A DNA stretch of 64,000 nucleotides, taken from NCBI RefSeq assembly GCF_029227915.1, contig NC_079878.1:32143501-32207500 (forward strand), in the 5' to 3' direction. A model generated the notes under the pieces. That model did not search any database and was not told where the DNA came from. It saw only the letters and a list, made by a program, of their open reading frames with translations. Both the position numbers and the translations under genes were made by a program. Below are positions 24,035 to 35,911 of the stretch, one piece after another. Origin of the DNA: Hydractinia symbiolongicarpus. Taxonomy: Eukaryota > Cnidaria > Hydrozoa > Anthoathecata > Hydractiniidae. How positions within the stretch are numbered: the first letter of the stretch is position 1; each line of letters opens with the position of its first letter.

Positions 24035-26480
24035 AAAACGCATGAGACTTGTAGTTTTCAAAAATGTTTTCATTTTTGAGGAGACGCTGAATAAAAGAAG
24101 TTTAATCGCCTGCAAACGAAAACCTGCGATTTCCCGTAAATCCCGGACTCGGCCCGTATAGTCAAAAGTATAGAAAGGAAGTACCCTCTGAGTAAACTCA
24201 TTTCCAAAACGATTTTTTAAATTATTATTTCACCACTAAAGCCCATGAGACTTGTAGTTTTTAAAAATGTTTTCATTTTTGATGAGACGCTGAATAAAAG
24301 AAGTTTAATCGCCGGCAAACGAAAACCCGCGATTTCCCGTAAATCCCGGACTCGGCCCGTATAGTCAAAAGTATACAAGGAAAGTACTCAGTGAGTAAAC
24401 TCATTTCCCGAACGAATTTTTAAATTATTTTTTTACCACTAAAACGAATGAGACTTGTAGTTTTCAGAAATGTTTTCATTTTTGATGAGACGCTTAATGA
24501 AAGTGGTTTAATCGCCGGCAAACGAAAACCCGCAATTTCCCGTAAATCCGGGGCTTAGCCCGTATAGTCGAATGTATACAAAGAAAGTACCCTGTGAGTA
24601 AACTCATTTCCAAAACGATTTTTTAAATTATCTTTTCACTACTAAAACGCTTGAGACTTGTAGTTTTCAAAAATGTTTTCATTTTTGATGACACGCTGAA
24701 TAAAATAAGTTTAATCGCCGGCAAACGAAAACCTGCGATTTCCCGTAAATCCCGTACTCGGCCCGTATAGTCAAAAGTATACAAAGAGAGTACCCAGGGT
24801 GTAAACTCATTTCCCGAACGAATTTTTAAATTATTTTTTTTCCACTAAAACGCATGAGACTTGTAGTTTTCAAAAATGTTTTCATTTTTGAGGAGACGCT
24901 GAATAAAAGAAGTTTAATCGCCTGCAAACGAAAACCTGCGATTTCCCGTAAATCCCGGACTCGGCCCGTATAGTCAAAAGTATACAAAGAAAGTACCCTG
25001 TGAGTAAACTCATTTCCAAAGCGATTTTTTAAATTATTATTTCACCACTAAAGCCCATGAGACTTGTAGTTTTTAAAAATGTTTTCATTTTTGATGAGAC
25101 GCTGAATAAATAAAGTTTAATCGCCGGCAAACGAAAACCCGCGATTTCCCGTAAATCCCGGACTCGGCCGGTATAGTCAAAAGTATACAAGGAAAGTACC
25201 CTGTGAGTAAACTCATTTCCAAAACGATTTTTTAAATTTTCTTTTCACCACTAAAACGCTTGAGACTTGTAGTTTTCAAAAATGTTTTCATTTTTGATGA
25301 GACGCTAAATAAAAGAAGTTTAATCGCCGGCAAACGAAAACCCGCCATTTCCCGTAAACCCCGGACTCGGCCCGCATAGTCAAAAGTATACAAAGAAAGT
25401 ACCCAGGGTGTAAACTCATTTCCCGAACGATTTTTTAAATTACTATTTCACCACTAAAGCCCATGAGACTTGTAGTTTTTAAAAATGTTTTTATTTTTGA
25501 TGAGACGCTGAATAAAAGAAGTTTAATCGCCGGCAAACGAAAACCTGCGATTTCCCGTAAATCCCGTACTCGGCCCGTATAGTCAAAAGTATACAAAGAG
25601 AGTACCCAGGGTGTAAACTCATTTCCCGAACGAATTTTTAAATTATTTTTTTACCACTAAAACGCATGAGACTTGTAGTTTTTAAAAATGTTTTCATTTT
25701 TAGGAGACGCTGAATAAAAGAAGTTTAATCGCCTGCAAACGAAAACCTGCGATTTCCCGTAAATCCCGGACTCGGCCCGTATAGTCAAAAGTATACAAAG
25801 AAAGTACCCTGTGAGTAAACTCATTTCCAAAACGATTTTTTAAATTACTATTTCACCACTAAACCCCATGAGACTTGTAGTTTTTAAAAATGTTTTCATT
25901 TTTGATGAGACGCTGAATAAAAGAAGTTTAATCGCCGGCAAACGAAAACCCGTGATTTCCCGTAAATCCGGGGCTTGGCCCGTATAGTCGAATGTATACA
26001 AAGAAAGTACCCTGTGAGTAAACTCATTTCCAAAACGATTTTTTAAATTTTCTTTTCACCACTAAAACGCTTGAGACTTGTAGTTTTCAAAAATGTTTTC
26101 ATTTTTGATGAGACGCTAAATAAAAGAAGTTTAATCGCCGGCAAACGAAAACCCGCCATTTCCCGTAAACCCCGGACTCGGCCCGCATAGTCAAAAGTAT
26201 ACAAAGAAAGTACCCAGGGTGTAAACTCATTTCCCGAACGATTTTTTAAATTACTATTTCACCACTAAAGCCCATGAGACTTGTAGTTTTTAAAAATGTT
26301 TTCATTTTTGATGAGACGCTGAATAAAAGAAGTTTAATCGCCGGCAAACGAAACCCTGCGATTTCCCGTAAATCCCGTACTCGGCCCGTATAGTCAAAAG
26401 TATACAAAGAGAGTACCCAGGGTGTAAACTCATTTCCCGAACGAATTTTTAAATTATTTTTTTACCACTAAAACGCATGA
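24035..26480 (-). repeat. 2,434-bp higher-order repeat, copy 2
   Basis: Second copy of the twelve-monomer block, with the markers at 24,171, 25,105 and 25,696. The match stops near 26,510, where gacgagacgctgaattaaag replaces gaggagacgctgaataaaag. Confidence 0.78.
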
Positions 26481-27936
26481 GACTTGTAGTTTTCAAAAAT
26501 GTTTTCATTTTTGACGAGACGCTGAATTAAAGAAGTTTAATCGCATGCAAACGAAAACCCGCGATTTCCCGTAAATCCCGGACTCGGCCCGTATAGTCAA
26601 AAGTATACAAGGAAAGTACCCAGTGAGTAAACTCATTTCCGAACGAATTTTTAAATTATTTTTTTACCACTAAAACGCATGAGATTTGTAGTTTTCAGAA
26701 ATATTTCATTTTTGATGGGACGCTTAATGAAAGTGGTTTAATCGCCGGCAAACGAAAACCCGCGATTTCCCGTACATCCGGGGCTTTGCCCGTATAGTCA
26801 AATGTATACAAAGAAAGTACACTGTGAGTAAACTCATTTCCAAAACGATTTTTTAAATTATCTTTTCACCACTAAAACGCTTGAGACTTGTAGTTTTCAA
26901 AAATGTTTTCATTTTTGATGAGACGCTAAATAAAAGAAGTTTAATCGCCGGCAAACGAAAACCCGCCATTTCCCGTAAACCCCGGACTCGGCCCGCATAG
27001 TCAAAAGTATACAAAGAAAGTACCCAGGGTGTAAACTCTTTTCCCGAACGATTTTTTAAATTACATTTCACCACTAAAGCCCATGAGACTTGTAGTTTTT
27101 AAAAATGTTTTCATTTTTGACGAGACGCTGAATAAAAGAAGTTTAATTGCATGCAAACGAAAACCCGCGATTTCCCGTAAATCCCGGACTCGGCCCGTAT
27201 AGTCAAAAGTATACAAGGAAAGTACCCAGTGAGTAAACTCATTTCCCGAACGAATTTTTAAATTATTTTTTTACCACTAAAACGCATGAGATTTGTAGTT
27301 TTCAGAAATATTTCATTTTTGATGAGACGCTTAATGAAAGTGGTTTAATCGCCGGCAAACGAAAACCCGCGATTTCCCGTAAATCCGGGGCTTTGCCCGT
27401 ATAGTCGAATGTATACAAAGAAAGTACCCTGTGAGTAAACTCATTTCCAAAACGATTTTTTAAATTATCTTTTCACCACTAAAACGCTTGAGACTTGTAG
27501 TTCTCAAAAATGTTTTCATTTTTGATGAGACGCTAAATAAAAGAAGTTTAATCGCCGGCAAACGAAAACCTGCCATTTCCCGTAAACCCCGGACTCGGCC
27601 CGCATAGTCAAAAGTATACAAAGAAAGTACCCAGGGTGTAAACTCATTTCCCGAACGATTTTTTTAATTACTATTTCACCACTAAATCCCATGAGACTTG
27701 TAGTTTTTAAAAATGTTTTCATTTTTGATGAGACGCTGAATAAAAGAAGTTTAATCGCCGGCAAACGAAAACCCGCGATTTCCAGTAAATCCCGGGCTTG
27801 GCCCGTATAGTCAAAAGTATACAAAGAAAGTTCCCAGGGAGTAAACTCATTTCCCGAACGATTTTTTAAATTACTTTTTCACCACTAAAACGCATGAGAC
27901 TTGTAGTTTTTAAAAATGTTTTCATTTTTGATGAGA

Positions 27937-28010
27937 CGCTGAATAAAAGAAGTTTAATCGCCGGCAAACGAAAACCTGCGATTTCCCGTAAATCCTGGAC
28001 TCGGCCCGTA
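27937..28010 (-). repeat. 74-bp truncated monomer, copy 1
   Basis: The unit runs from cgctgaataaaag to the next cgctgaataaaag in only 74 bp. It stops at cggcccgta and resumes at cgctgaataaaag, losing 129 bp that include the gtatac region, the ttcaccactaaa block and the dyad. At most one base (a) is shared at the join, so this is a non-homologous-type deletion. Later copies have the same join and must descend from this event by duplication. Confidence 0.88.
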
Positions 28011-29431
28011 CGCTGAATAAAAGAAGTTTAATCGCCGGCAAACGAAAACCCGCCATTTCCCGTAAACCCCGGACTCGGCCCGCATAGTCAAAAGTATACA
28101 AAGAAAGTACCCAGTGAGTAAACTCATTTCCCGAACGAATTTTTAAATTATTTTTTTACCACTAAAACGCAGGAGACTTGTAGTTTTCAGAAATGTTTTC
28201 ATTTTTGATGAGACGCTTAATGAAAGTGGTTTAATCGCCGGCAAACGAAAACCCGTGATTTCCCGTAAATCCGGGGCTTGGCACGTATAGTCGAATGTAT
28301 ACAAAGAAAGTACCCTGTGAGTAAACTCATTTCCAAAACGATTTTTTAAATTATCTTTTCACCACTAAAACTCTTGAGACTTGTAGTTTTCAAAAATGTT
28401 TTCATTTTTGATGAGACGCTAAATAAAAGAAGTTTAATCGCCGGCAAACGAAAACCCGCCATTTCCCGTAAACCCCGGACTCGGCCCGCATAGTCAAAAG
28501 TATACAAAGAAAGTACCCAGGGTGTAAACTCTTTTCCCGAACGATTTTTTAAATTACTATTTCACCATTAAAGCCCATGAGACTTGTAGTTTTTAAAAAT
28601 GTTTTCATTTTTGATGAGACGCTGAATAAAAGAAGTTTAATCGCCGGCAAACGAAAACCTGCGATTTCCCGTAAATCCCGTACTCGGCCCGTATAGTCAA
28701 AAGTATTCAAAGAGAGTACCCAGGGTGTAAACTCATTTCCCGAACAAATTTTTAAATTATTTTTTTACCACTAAAACGCATGAGACTTGTAGTTTTCAAA
28801 AATGTTTTCATTTTTGAGGAGACGCTGAATAAAAGAAGTTTAATCGCATGCAAACGAAAACCCGCGATTTCCCGTAAATCCCGGACTCGGCCCGTATAGT
28901 CGAATGTATACAAAGAAAGTACCCTGTGAGTAAACTCATTTCCAAAACGATTTTTTAAATTATCTTTTCACCACTAAAACGCTTGAGACTTGTAGTTCTC
29001 AAAAATGTTTTCATTTTTGATGAGACGCTAAATAAAAGAAGTTTAATCGCCGGCAAACGAAAACCCGCCATTTCCCGTAAACCCCGGACTCGGCCCGCAT
29101 AGTCAAAAGTATACAAAGAAAGTACCCAGGGTGTAAACTCATTTCCCGAACGATTTTTTAAATTACTATTTCACCACTAAATCCCATGAGACTTGTAGTT
29201 TTTAAAAATGTTTTCATTTTTGATGAGACGCTGAATAAAAGAAGTTTAATCGCCGGCAAACGAAAACCCGCGATTTCCAGTAAATCCCGGGCTTGGCCCG
29301 TATAGTCAAAAGTATACAAAGAAAGTTCCCAGGGAGTAAACTCATTTCCCGAACGATTTTTTAAATTACTTTTTCACCACTAAAACGCATGAGACTTGTA
29401 GTTTTTAAAAATGTTTTCATTTTTGATGAGA

Positions 29432-29505
29432 CGCTGAATAAAAGAAGTTTAATCGCCGGCAAACGAAAACCTGCGATTTCCCGTAAATCCTGGACTCGGC
29501 CCGTA
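29432..29505 (-). repeat. 74-bp truncated monomer, copy 2
   Basis: Same breakpoint, 1,495 bp after copy 1 (seven full monomers plus one stub). The private variant ttcccagggag lies upstream of both copies at the same spacing (27,831 and 29,326). Confidence 0.88.
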
Positions 29506-31535
29506 CGCTGAATAAAAGAAGTTTAATCGCCGGCAAACGAAAACCCGCCATTTCCCGTAAACCCCGGACTCGGCCCGCATAGTCAAAAGTATACAAAGAA
29601 AGTACCCAGTGAGTAAACTCATTTCTCGAACGAATTTTTAAATTATTTTTTTACCACTAAAACACATGAGACTTGTAGTTTTCAGAAAAGTTTTCATTTT
29701 TGATGAGACGCTTAATGAAAGTGGTTTAATCCCCGGCAAACGAAAACCCGTGATTTCCCGTAAATCCGGGGCTTGGCCCGTATAGTCGAATGTATACAAA
29801 GAAAGTACCCTGTGAGTAAACTCATTTCCAAAACGATTTTTTAAATTATCTTTTCACCACTAAAACTCTTGAGACTTGTAGTTTTCAAAAATGTTTTCAT
29901 TTTTGATGAGACGCTAAATAAAAGAAGTTTAATCGCCGGCAAACGAAAACCCGCCATTTCCCGTAAACCCCGGACTCGGCCCGCATAGTCAAAAGTATAC
30001 AAAGAAAGTACCCAGGGTGTAAACTCATTTCCCGAACGATTTTTTAAATTACTATTTCAGCATTAAAGCCCATGAGACTTGTAGTTTTTAAAAATGTTTT
30101 CATTTTTGATGAGACGCTGAATAAAAGAAGTTTAATCGCCGGCAAACGAAAACCTGCGATTTCCCGTAAATCCCGTACTCGGCCCGTATAGTCAAAAGTA
30201 TTCAAAGAGAGTACCCAGGGTGTAAACTCATTTCCCGAACAAATTTTTAAATTATTTTTTTACCACTAAAACGCATGAGACTTGTAGTTTTCAAAAATGT
30301 TTTCATTTTTGAGGAGACGCTGAATAAAAGAAGTTTAATCGCATGCAAACGAAAACCCGCGATTTCCCGTAAATCCCGGACTCGGCCCGTATAGTCAAAA
30401 GTATACAAGGAAAGTACCCAGTGAGTAAACTTATTTCCCGAACGAATTTTTAAATTATTTTTTTACCACTAAAACGAATGAGACTTGTAGTTTTCAGAAA
30501 TGTTTTCATTTTTGATGAGACGCTTAATGAAAGTGGTTTAATCGCCGGCAAACGAAAACCTCCGATTTCCCGTAAATCCGGGGCTTTGCCCGTATAGTTG
30601 AATGTATACAAAGAAAGTACCCTGTGAGTAAACTCATTTCCAAAACGATTTTTTAAATTATCTTTTCACCACTAAAACGCTTGAGACTTGTAGTTTTCAA
30701 AAATGTTTTCATTTTTGATGAGACGCTAAATAAAAGAAGTTTAATCGCCGGCAAACGAAAACCCGCCATTTCCCGTAAACCCCGGACTCGGCCCGCATAG
30801 TCAAAAGTATACAAAGAAAGTACCCAGGGTGTAAACTCATTTCCCGAACGATTTTTTAAATTACTATTTCACCACTAAAGCCCATGAGACTTGTAGTTTT
30901 TAAAAATGTTTTCATTTTTGATGAGACGCTGAATAAAAGAAGTTTAATCGCCGGCAAACGAAAACCCGCGATTTCCCGTAAATCCCGGGCTTGGCCCGTA
31001 TAGTCAAAAGTATACAAAGAAAGTACCCAGGGAGTAAACTCATTTCCCAAACGATTTTTTAAATTATCTTTTCACCACTAAAACTCTTGAGACTTGTAGT
31101 TTTCAAAAATGTTTTCATTTTTGATGAGACGCTAAATAAAAGAAGTTTAATCGCCGGCAAACGAAAACCCGCCATTTCCCGTAAACCCCGGACTCGGCCC
31201 GCATAGTCAAAAGTATACAAAGAAAGTACCCAGGGTGTAAACTCATTTCCCGAACGATTTTTTAAATTACTATTTCACCACTAAATCCCATGAGACTTGT
31301 AGTTTTTAAAAATGTTTTCATTTTTGATGAGACGCTGAATAAAAGAAGTTTAATCGCCGGCAAACGAAAACCCGCGATTTCCAGTAAATCCCGGGCTTGG
31401 CCCGTATAGTCAAAAGAATACAAAGAAAGTTCCCAGGGAGTAAACTCATTTCCCGAACGATTTTTTAAATTACTTTTTCACCACTAAAACGCATGAGACT
31501 TGTAGTTTTTAAAAATGTTTTCATTTTTGATGAGA

Positions 31536-31609
31536 CGCTGAATAAAAGAAGTTTAATCGCCGGCAAACGAAAACCTGCGATTTCCCGTAAATCCTGGACT
31601 CGGCCCGTA
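31536..31609 (-). repeat. 74-bp truncated monomer, copy 3
   Basis: Same breakpoint, 2,104 bp after copy 2, which is 1,495 plus three monomers (609). Its upstream neighbour carries the private aaaagaatacaaag change. Confidence 0.88.
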
Positions 31610-33232
31610 CGCTGAATAAAAGAAGTTTAATCGCCGGCAAACGAAAACCCGCCATTTCCCGTAAACCCCGGACTCGGCCCGCATAGTCAAAAGTATACAA
31701 AGAAAGTACCCAGTGAGTAAACTCATTTCTCGAACGAATTTTTAAATTATTTTTTTACCACTAAAACACATGAGACTTGTAGTTTTCAGAAATGTTTTCA
31801 TTTTTGATGAGACGCTTAATGAAAGTGGTTTAATCGCCGGCAAACGAAAACCCGTGATTTCCCGTAAATCCGAGGCTTGGCCCGTATAGTCGAATGTATA
31901 CAAAGAAAGTACCCTGTGAGTAAACTCATTTCCAAAACGATTTTTTAAATTATCTTTTCACCACTAAAACTCTTGAGACTTGTAGTTTTCAAAAATGTTT
32001 TCATTTTTGATAAGACGCTAAATAAAAGAAGTTTAATCGCCGGCAAACGAAAACCCGCCATTTCCCGTAAACCCCGGACTCGGCCGCATAGTCAAAAGTA
32101 TACAAAGAAAGTACCCAGGGTGTAAACTCATTTCCCGAACGATTTTTTAAATTACTATTTCACCATTAAAGCCCATGAGACTTGTAGTTTTTAAAAATGT
32201 TTTCATTTTTGATGAGACGCTGAATAAAAGAAGTTTAATCGCCGGCAAACGAAAACCTGCGATTTCCCGTAAATCCCGTACTCGGCCCGTATAGTCAAAA
32301 GTATTCAAAGAGAGTACCCAGGGTGTAAACTCATTTCCCGAACAAATTTTTAAATTATTTTTTTACCACTAAAACGCATGAGACTTGTAGTTTTCAAAAA
32401 TGTTTTCATTTTTGAGGAGACGCTGAATAAAAGAAGTTTAATTGCATGCAAACGAAAACCCGCGATTTCCCGTAAATCCCGGACTCGGCCCGTATAGTCA
32501 AAAGTATACAAGGAAAGTACCCAGTGAGTAAACTTATTTCCCGAACGAATTTTTAAATTATTTTTTTACCACTAAAACGCATGAGACTTGTAGTTTTCAG
32601 AAATGTTTTCATTTTTGATGAGACGCTTAATGAAAGTGGTTTAATCGCCGGCAAACGAAAACCCGCGATTTCCCGTAAATCCGGGGCTTTGCCCGTATAG
32701 TCGAATGTATACAAAGAAAGTACCCTGTTAGTAAACTCATTTCCAAAACGATTTTTTAAATTATCTTTTCACCACTAAAACGCTTGAGACTTGTAGTTTT
32801 CAAAAATGTTTTCATTTTTGATGAGACGCTAAATAAAAGAAGTTTAATCGCCGGCAAACGAAAACCCGCCATTTCCCGTAAACCCCGGACTCGGCCCGCA
32901 TAGTCAAAAGTATACAAAGAAAGTACCCAGGGTGTAAACTCATTTCCCGAACGATTTTTTAAATTACTATTTCACCACTAAAGCCCATGAGACTTGTAGT
33001 TTTTAAAAATGTTTTCATTTTTGATGAGACGCTGAATAAAAGAAGTTTAATCGCCGGCAAACGAAAACCCGCGATTTCCCGTAAATCCCGGGCTTGGCCC
33101 GTATAGTCAAAAGTATACAAAGAAAGTACCCAGGGAGTAAACTCATTTCCCGAACGATTTTTTAAATTACTTTTTCACCACTAAAACGCATGAGGCTTGT
33201 AGTTTTTAAAAATGTTTTCATTTTTGATGAGA

Positions 33233-33306
33233 CGCTGAATAAAAGAAGTTTAATCGCCGGCAAACGAAAACCTGCGATTTCCCGTAAATCCTGGACTCGG
33301 CCCGTA
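33233..33306 (-). repeat. 74-bp truncated monomer, copy 4
   Basis: Same breakpoint, 1,697 bp after copy 3 (1,495 plus one monomer). The upstream monomer has the private change catgaggcttg. An open frame at 33,218-33,430 crosses the stub and is an artefact of it. Confidence 0.88.
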
Positions 33307-34289
33307 CGCTGAATAAAAGAAGTTTAATCGCCGGCAAACGAAAACCTGCGATTTCCCGTAAATCCCGTACTCGGCCCGTATAGTCAAAAGTATACAAAGA
33401 AAGTACCCAGGGAGTAAACTCATTTCCCAAACGATTTTTTAAATTATTATTTCACCACTAAAGCCCATGAGAATTGTAGTTTTTAAAAATGTTTTCATTT
33501 TTGATGAGACGCTGAATAAAAGAAGTTTAATCGCCGGCAAACGAAAACCCGCAATTTCCCGTAAATCCCGGTCTCGGCCCGTATAGTCAAAAGTATACAA
33601 CGAAAGTACCCAGTGAGTAAACTCATTTCCCTAAGGAATTTTTAAATTACTTTTTCACCACTAAAACGCATGAGACTTGTAGTTTTTAAAAATGTTTTCA
33701 TTTTTGATGAGACGCTGAGTAAAAGAAGTTTAATCGCCGGCAAACGAAAACCTGCGATTTCCCGTAAATCCTGGACTCGGCCCGTATAGTCAAAATTATA
33801 CAAAGAAAGTATCCAGGGAGTAAACTCATTTCCCGAACGATTTTTTAAATTATTATTTCACCACTAAAGCCCATGAGACTTGTAGTTTTTAAAAATGTTT
33901 TCATTTTTGATGGGACGCTGAATAAAAGACGTTTAATCGCCGGCAAACGAAAACCTGCGACTTCCTGTACATCCCGGACTCAGCCCGTATAGTCAAAAGT
34001 ATACAAAGAAAGTACCCAGTGTGTAAACTCATTTCCCGAACGATTTTTTAAACTATTTTTTCACCACTAAAACGCATGAGACATGTAGTTTTCAAAAATG
34101 TTTTCATTTTTGATGAGACGCTGAATAAAAGAAGTTTAATCGCCGGCAAACGAAAACCTGCGATTTCCCGTAAATCCCGTACTCGGCCCGTATAATTAAA
34201 AGTATACAAAGAAAGTATCCAGGGAGTAAACTTATTTCCAAAACGATTTTTTAAATTAATATTTCACCACTAAAGCCCATGAGACTTGT

Positions 34290-34305
34290 AGTATTTAAAA
34301 ATACT
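34290..34305. repeat. Palindromic monomer variant agtatttaaaaatact, copy 1
   Basis: The arms agtattt and aaatact are exact reverse complements around a 2-base centre. The usual monomer here reads agtttttaaaaatgtt, which is only partly palindromic. One change in the left half and two in the right complete the palindrome. Other copies: 35,305; 36,276; 37,493; 40,246; 41,578; 42,143; 42,911. Confidence 0.85.
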
Positions 34306-35752
34306 TTCATTTTTGATGAGACGCTGAATAAAAGAAGTTTAATCGCCGGCAAACAAAAACCCGCGATTTCCCGTAATTTCTGGACTCGGCCCGTATAGTC
34401 AAAAATATACAAGGAAAGTACCCAGGGAGTAAACTCTTTTCCCGAACGAATTTTTAAATTATTTTTTCACCACTAAAACGCATGAGACTTGTAGCTTTCA
34501 GAATTGTTTTCATTTTTGATGAGACGCCTAATGAAAGTGGTTTAATCGCCGGCAAACGAAAACCCGCGATTTCCCGTAAATCCCGGGCTTGGCCCGTATA
34601 GTCGAATGTATACAAAGAAAGTACCCTGTGAGTAAACTCATTTCCAAAACGATTTTTTAAATTATCTTTTCACCACTAAAACGCTTGAGACTTGTAGTTT
34701 TCAAAAATGTTTTCATTTTTGATGAGACGCTGAATAAAAGAAGTTTAATCGCCTGCAAACGAAAACCTGCGATTTCCTGTAAATCCCGGACTCGGCCCGT
34801 ATAGTCAAAAGTATACAAAGAAAGTACCCAGGGAGTAATCTCATTTCCCAAACGATTTTTTATTTTATTATTTCACCACTAAAGCCCATGAGACTTGTAG
34901 TTTTTAAAAATGTTTTCATTTTTGATGAGACGCTGAATAAAAGAAGTTTAATCGCCGGCAAACGAAAACCCGCGATTTCCCGTAAATCCCGGACTCGGCC
35001 CGTATAGTCGAATGTATACAAAGAAAGTACCCTGTGAGTAAACTCATTTCCAAAACGATTTTTTAAATTATCTTTTCACCACTAAAACGCTTGAGACTTG
35101 TAGTTTTCAAAAATGTTTTCATTTTTGATGAGACGCTATATAAAAGAAGTTTAATCGCCGGCAAACGAAAACCCGCCATTTCCCGTAAACCCCGGACTCG
35201 GCCCGCATAGTCAAAAGTATACAAAGAAAGTACCCAGGATGTAAACTCATTTCCCGAACGATTTTTTGAATTATTATTTCACCACTAAAGCCCATAAGAC
35301 TTGTAGTATTTAAAAATACTTTCATTTTTGATGAGACGCTGAATAAAAGAAGTTTAATCGCCGGCACACAAAAACCCGCGACTTCCCGTAAATCCCGGAC
35401 TCGGCCCGTATAGTCAAAAGTATACAAAGAAATAACCAGGGAGTAAACTCATTTCCCGAACGATTTTTTAAATTATTTTTTCACCACTAAAACGCATGAG
35501 ACTTGTAGTTTTCAAAAATGTTTTCATTTTTGACGAGACGCTGAATAAAAGAAGTTTAATCGCCGGCAAACGAAAACCTGCGATTTTCCGTAAATCCCGG
35601 ACTCGGCCCGTATAGTCAAAAGTATACAAAGAAAGTACCCGGGGTATAAACTCATTTCCCGAACGATTTTTTAAATTATTATTTCACCACTAAAGCCCAT
35701 GAGACTTGTAGTTTTCAAAAATGTTTTCATTTTTGATGAGACGCTCAATAAA

Positions 35753-35911
35753 AGAGGTTTAGTCAAAAGTATAGTCAAAAGTATACAAAGAAAGTACCCG
35801 GGGTGTAAACTCATTTCCCGAACGATTTTTTAAATTATTATTTCACCACTAAAGCCCATGAGACTTGTAGTTTTTAAAAATGTTTTCATTTTTGATGAGA
35901 CGCTTAATAAA
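35753..35911 (-). repeat. 159-bp deleted monomer, copy 1
   Basis: The unit is 44 bp short. After agaggttta the normal atcgccggc...cccgtatagtc stretch is missing, and the sequence continues gtcaaaagtatagtcaaaag. The junction region contains tagtcaaaagta twice in tandem (12 bp). It is best read as a 56-bp deletion joined at the shared dinucleotide ta, followed or accompanied by a 12-bp tandem duplication. The neighbouring unit has the private cgctcaataaaag. Confidence 0.87.

Larger units (their letters stand above)
27440..33310 (-). repeat. Higher-order series carrying the 74-bp stub, four copies with indels
   Basis: A basic 1,495-bp block (seven full monomers plus the 74-bp stub) is repeated with spacings of 1,495, 2,104 and 1,697 bp. 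The spacings differ by whole monomers (3 and 1), so later unequal exchange added or lost single units without disturbing the stub. Shared markers include cgaacaaattttt, agtattcaaagag and gaggcttggcccg-type variants. Confidence 0.75.
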
